Shown: one piece after another, positions 61,140 to 64,000 of the stretch
Position numbering within the stretch: the stretch's first letter is position 1
How the letters are laid out: every line of letters starts with the position of its first letter
Translations under genes and position numbers: made by a program
NCBI GenBank assembly: GCA_047605865.1
Contig: JASGFC010000001.1
Span: 1 to 64,000, forward strand
Source: JASGDC01 sp047605865
Lineage (GTDB): Bacteria > Actinomycetota > Actinomycetes > Actinomycetales > Micrococcaceae
Length of the DNA: 64,000 nucleotides
Direction of reading: 5' to 3'
The notes under the pieces: generated by a model
Told to the model about the DNA's origin: nothing
The model's database searches: none
What the model saw: only the letters and a program-made list of their open reading frames with translations

Positions 61140-62309
61140 ATGAATAGCCTACAAGGAACCATTATCACTGATGGGAAAGTGCTCAAAGACTACGTTATTA
61201 CGTGGAATCATGACACCATAACTGAGCTTGTTCCAGCACAAGAATTTAATGGCACTTCACAACGTGTAACAGGCTACATCGTTCCCGGTTTCATCGATAT
61301 TCATAATCATGGTGGAGCAGGTGGCGATTTCCCCTCTGGAAATGAAGAAGCTTGTCGAAAAGCCATCGATTACCATCACAAAAATGGCACTACCAGCTTG
61401 CAAGCAAGTACTGTTACTGCCGATCCAGAAACTTTATGTGAAACCACAAAAACCTTGGCAAAACTGTGTGCAGAAGGCTTGATAGAAGGAGTTCATTTAG
61501 AGGGACCTTTTGTTTCAAAAGATAAATGTGGCGCCCAGGATCCACAGTACATCATTGACCCTGACATTACTTTGACAAATCAAATCATTGAAGCTGCCAA
61601 CGGCTACCTGAACACCATGACGTACGCTCCTGAACGCCCAGGTGCCGATAAACTTGTTGCTCATCTGATTAAAAACGGTGTAACCCCTAGCCTTGGCCAT
61701 ACGAGTTGTGATATCGATCAGGCTAAAGAATCTTTTGACATTGCACAAGAAGCTTACAACGGTGCTGGTGTCCCTACAACAACGCATACCTTTAACGCAA
61801 TGCCACCACTGAATCACCGTGACCCTGGCCCTATTGCCCCTGCTTTAGAACGAGCACGCAAAGGCGAAGTTATTTTAGAAGTTATTGGTGATGGAACGCA
61901 TCTACATCCAAACCTTGTGTCCATGATTTTCACAGTTGTTGGTGCAAACAACATTGCTCTCATTACTGATGCTATGGCAGCAGCAGGTCTTGAGGATGGC
62001 GAATATATGCTCGGGCCACAAGAGGTTATCGTTAGTGATGGTGTAGCTCGTTTAAAGCGCGATGGTGCTATTGCTGGAGGTACGTCTAATTTACACAAGC
62101 AGCTCAAGCTCGGGGTGCAACAAGCAAATATTGACTTAGTCGATATGATTACTGCTTTAACAAGTACTCCAGCAAAAGTGATTTCACAGTCTAGACATCT
62201 TGATAAGCCTATCGGGACGCTGGATAAAGGAGCATATGCGGATATCGTTGTTCTTGATCAAGATTTAGAACTTAAACATGTTATCCGAAGAGGAGAAAAA
62301 ATCGCATGA
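61140..62309 (+). CDS. nagA: N-acetylglucosamine-6-phosphate deacetylase
   Basis: Amidohydrolase making GlcN-6-P from GlcNAc-6-P, the substrate of NagB. Metal-binding DIHNHGGAGGDFPS, HLEGPFV, SLGHTSCD, THTFNAMPPLNHRDPG and the catalytic LITDAMAAAG are present. 389 residues. Shine-Dalgarno AAGGAGAAAAG. Overlaps the cold-shock gene by 4 bp (ATGA). Confidence 0.95.
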   Translation: MNSLQGTIITDGKVLKDYVITWNHDTITELVPAQEFNGTSQRVTGYIVPGFIDIHNHGGAGGDFPSGNEEACRKAIDYHHKNGTTSLQASTVTADPETLCETTKTLAKLCAEGLIEGVHLEGPFVSKDKCGAQDPQYIIDPDITLTNQIIEAANGYLNTMTYAPERPGADKLVAHLIKNGVTPSLGHTSCDIDQAKESFDIAQEAYNGAGVPTTTHTFNAMPPLNHRDPGPIAPALERARKGEVILEVIGDGTHLHPNLVSMIFTVVGANNIALITDAMAAAGLEDGEYMLGPQEVIVSDGVARLKRDGAIAGGTSNLHKQLKLGVQQANIDLVDMITALTSTPAKVISQSRHLDKPIGTLDKGAYADIVVLDQDLELKHVIRRGEKIA

Positions 62310-62512
62310 AACATCATGGCACTGTGCAATGGTTCAACATTGCTAAAGGTTTTGGTTATATCACCGATGATGAAAGCCAGCAAGAAATCTTTGTCCACTA
62401 TACCGACATCGCAAGTGACGGTTTACAGACCTTAGAAACTGGTCAGAGTGTAACGTTTGAAACTGCCACAATTGATGGCAAAGAACAAGCCGTTCATGTT
62501 CAGCCACTCTAA
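62306..62512 (+). CDS. Cold-shock domain protein
   Basis: A 68-residue CspA-like RNA-binding protein. HGTVQWFNIAKGFGYITDD carries RNP1 (KGFGYI) and IFVHYTDI carries RNP2. Coupled to nagA by ATGA overlap, unusual for a csp, and its stop overlaps the HIT gene on the opposite strand. Confidence 0.93.
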   Translation: MKHHGTVQWFNIAKGFGYITDDESQQEIFVHYTDIASDGLQTLETGQSVTFETATIDGKEQAVHVQPL

Positions 62513-62907
62513 GATTTCAAAGCTGCCTTAATCTTTTGAGCATTCTGCTCAAGTGTTTCAGCAGAAACGTCTTTGTGTACGTTTGCTACATCGAAATCTG
62601 CCGTTGACCATGTTGGCCAAACATGAAGATGAACATGTGGCACACCATAGCCTTCAATTTGTAAACCAATACGCTCAGGGTTCCATATCTGCTGTTGAGC
62701 TTTACCGATACGTTGAGCAACGGCCATCAAATGATGTAAAGTCTTTTGATCTAAATCAGTCCATTGATCAATCTCTTCACGTGGGACGACAAGAGCATGC
62801 CCATCAGTTTGTGGTTCAATGGTCAAAAAAGCTACACAGACATCATCTTGATAGATGAAAGTTCCAGGAATTTCTCCGTCTATGATTTTAGTAAATAATG
62901 TTGCCAC
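62509..62907 (-). CDS. HIT family hydrolase
   Basis: Nucleotide hydrolase/transferase of 132 residues with the histidine triad HVHLHVWPTW and an N-terminal AFLTIEPQTDGHALVVPREE. Acts on AMP-linked or dinucleoside compounds. Single-domain protein; substrate unknown. Convergent with the cold-shock gene and 9 bp from the Cds1-like gene. Confidence 0.93.
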   Translation of the reverse strand: MATLFTKIIDGEIPGTFIYQDDVCVAFLTIEPQTDGHALVVPREEIDQWTDLDQKTLHHLMAVAQRIGKAQQQIWNPERIGLQIEGYGVPHVHLHVWPTWSTADFDVANVHKDVSAETLEQNAQKIKAALKS

Positions 62908-62916
62908 GATGCCTCC

Positions 62917-64000
62917 CTAAGACAGTTCTTTGATAAATTCTGTTTTCCGTAAATAATCTAAAAATGGTGTGATATCAATATTATTTTCAGCTAACCACGA
63001 ATCGTTGTAATAGGTATCTTCATACCTTTCACCACCATCACAAATAAGACTAATAATACTGCCTGGCCTACCACGAAACTTCATATGTTCTGCAAGATTA
63101 ACAACTCCCCACAGATTAGTTCCTGTGGATGGACCGGCATAAATTCCAGCAGCTTCGTGTAAATATCGCATGGCTGCAATGGAGGCAGCATCCGGAACTT
63201 TAATCATGGTATCGATAACACCAGGGATAAAACTTTCCTCTACTTGTGGGCGTCCAATACCTTCAATACGAGATGCTTGCTGCGTGGAAATGCTGATATC
63301 TTTATTCATCCATGCTGGATAAAATGAAGAGTTCTCTGGATCTACCACGCATAATCGTGTGGGAAGTCCCAAATAGCGAGCATAACGTCCTATTGTTGCA
63401 CTGGTACCTCCTGTGCCAGCAGCGGCAACAACCCATTCAGGGTATTCCTTTTCAACGTCTTGAATTTGGTCAAAAATAGCATGAGCAATGTTGTGGTTAC
63501 CACGCCAGTCAGTGGCGCGTTCAGCATATTTGAACTGGTTCATAAAGTGACCGTGGTTCTCTTCAGCAAGTTGTTCAGCTACCTCATAGACTTCACTTGG
63601 CGTATTAACAAAGTGAACCTGACCTCCATGTTGCTCAATAAGTGCTACTTTTTCTTGGCTTGTACTTTTGGGAACAACTGCAATAAAAGGCAATCCTAAA
63701 AGTGCTGCATAGTAGGCTTCAGATACCGCAGTGGAACCACTTGATGCTTCCACGATAGCTGTTCCTTTTTCAATCCAACCATTGACTAGTCCATAGATAA
63801 ACAAAGAGCGAGCAAGTCTATGTTTAAGACTTCCCGTTGCATGCACTGATTCATCTTTGAGATACAAGTTGACGTTAAATTCGTCATTGAGTTTAATACG
63901 CCGAAGTGGAGTTTCTTCAGCAGGCTTATCTTGTTCAATCATTTCAATTGCCCTACTGGTCCAACCACGACATTCTGGAGTATGTCCGACATGCCTAGCA
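62917..64000 (-). CDS. PLP-dependent cysteine synthase/desulfhydrase family protein (Cds1-like), 5' end off window
   Basis: PLP enzyme of the cysteine synthase fold: the Schiff-base lysine is in ATGSLKHRLARS, the PLP-phosphate loop is AAGTGGTSATIG. The sequence resembles the Cds1 (Rv3684) group, which degrades L-cysteine. Although an ATG lies at 63940-63942, the frame stays open to 64000, and the upstream residues GHTPECRGWTSRAIEMIEQD match the family N-terminus, so the true start is beyond the window. Confidence 0.88.
   Translation of the reverse strand, partial: ARHVGHTPECRGWTSRAIEMIEQDKPAEETPLRRIKLNDEFNVNLYLKDESVHATGSLKHRLARSLFIYGLVNGWIEKGTAIVEASSGSTAVSEAYYAALLGLPFIAVVPKSTSQEKVALIEQHGGQVHFVNTPSEVYEVAEQLAEENHGHFMNQFKYAERATDWRGNHNIAHAIFDQIQDVEKEYPEWVVAAAGTGGTSATIGRYARYLGLPTRLCVVDPENSSFYPAWMNKDISISTQQASRIEGIGRPQVEESFIPGVIDTMIKVPDAASIAAMRYLHEAAGIYAGPSTGTNLWGVVNLAEHMKFRGRPGSIISLICDGGERYEDTYYNDSWLAENNIDITPFLDYLRKTEFIKELS

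Noticed and set aside
1..64000. CRISPR array, prophage, insertion sequence or rRNA
   Set aside because: No regularly spaced repeats, transposase, integrase or rRNA-like sequence found on either strand.

Overview
The window is about 64 kb of AT-rich chromosome (roughly 40% G+C by eye) from an actinobacterium. The gene order is typical of the phylum: argS-lysA-rho-prfA-prmC-sua5-wecA-atp operon-murA, and hflX/dapF-miaA-miaB-recX-recA-DUF3046-clgR-cinA-pgsA-ftsK-rnj-dapA-thyX-dapB. NucS mismatch endonuclease, an Asp-type MurA, DUF3039 and DUF3046 point the same way. Short AtpC, the AtpD core sequence and the divergent hemE/hemA arrangement resemble Micrococcales (Micrococcaceae) more than Corynebacterium. 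I cannot name the genus; this G+C content would be unusual for that group. No phage, insertion sequence, CRISPR array or rRNA is present, and there is one tRNA.

Layout. 1-4.4 kb: haem synthesis (hemY partial, hemE, hemA) with a Fic-domain gene between hemE and hemA. 4.4-19.6 kb: one long minus-strand block with murA, the complete F1Fo ATP synthase operon, wecA, sua5, prmC, prfA and rho. 19.6-23.6 kb: a small Tat-secreted protein gene, then lysA and argS; hom, thrC and thrB, which usually lie between lysA and rho, are absent. 23.6-28.8 kb: accessory genes (unknown protein, glyoxalase-like, RibD-like reductase, tRNA-Arg, an ABC exporter with a divergent regulator). 28.8-36.3 kb: dinG-like helicase, hflX, a methyltransferase, dapF, miaA, miaB. 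36.3-39.9 kb: an accessory segment (c-di-AMP riboswitch plus NlpC/P60 hydrolase, PhzF, HAD phosphatase, a second Tat-secreted protein) bounded by two diverged copies of a hairpin plus direct-repeat motif. 39.9-53 kb: recX through dapB/DUF3039. 53-64 kb: nagB, malic enzyme, thioredoxin-TPR, two envelope proteins, an AI-2E family permease, hydrolase, nucS, nagA, a cold-shock protein, HIT and a partial Cds1-like gene.

Most notable. (1) The two small Tat-secreted proteins share a signal-peptide design but not a mature domain. Each is preceded by a promoter-like sequence whose -35/-10 spacer contains a long run of C: 8 C in a 16-bp spacer and 9 C in a 17-bp spacer. This is the architecture of slipped-strand phase-variable promoters and suggests an undescribed on/off switch for secreted proteins. 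(2) The ATP synthase beta subunit carries an in-frame, acidic, low-complexity N-terminal extension of about 245 residues. Similar acidic extensions occur on Sua5, Rho, HflX, FtsK and the AI-2E permease. (3) The 36.3-39.9 kb segment is flanked by two copies of a hairpin with compensatory base changes, each followed 45-46 bp later by a GTAAC-N6-(G/A)TAAC repeat. (4) A c-di-AMP riboswitch controls an NlpC/P60 cell-wall hydrolase.
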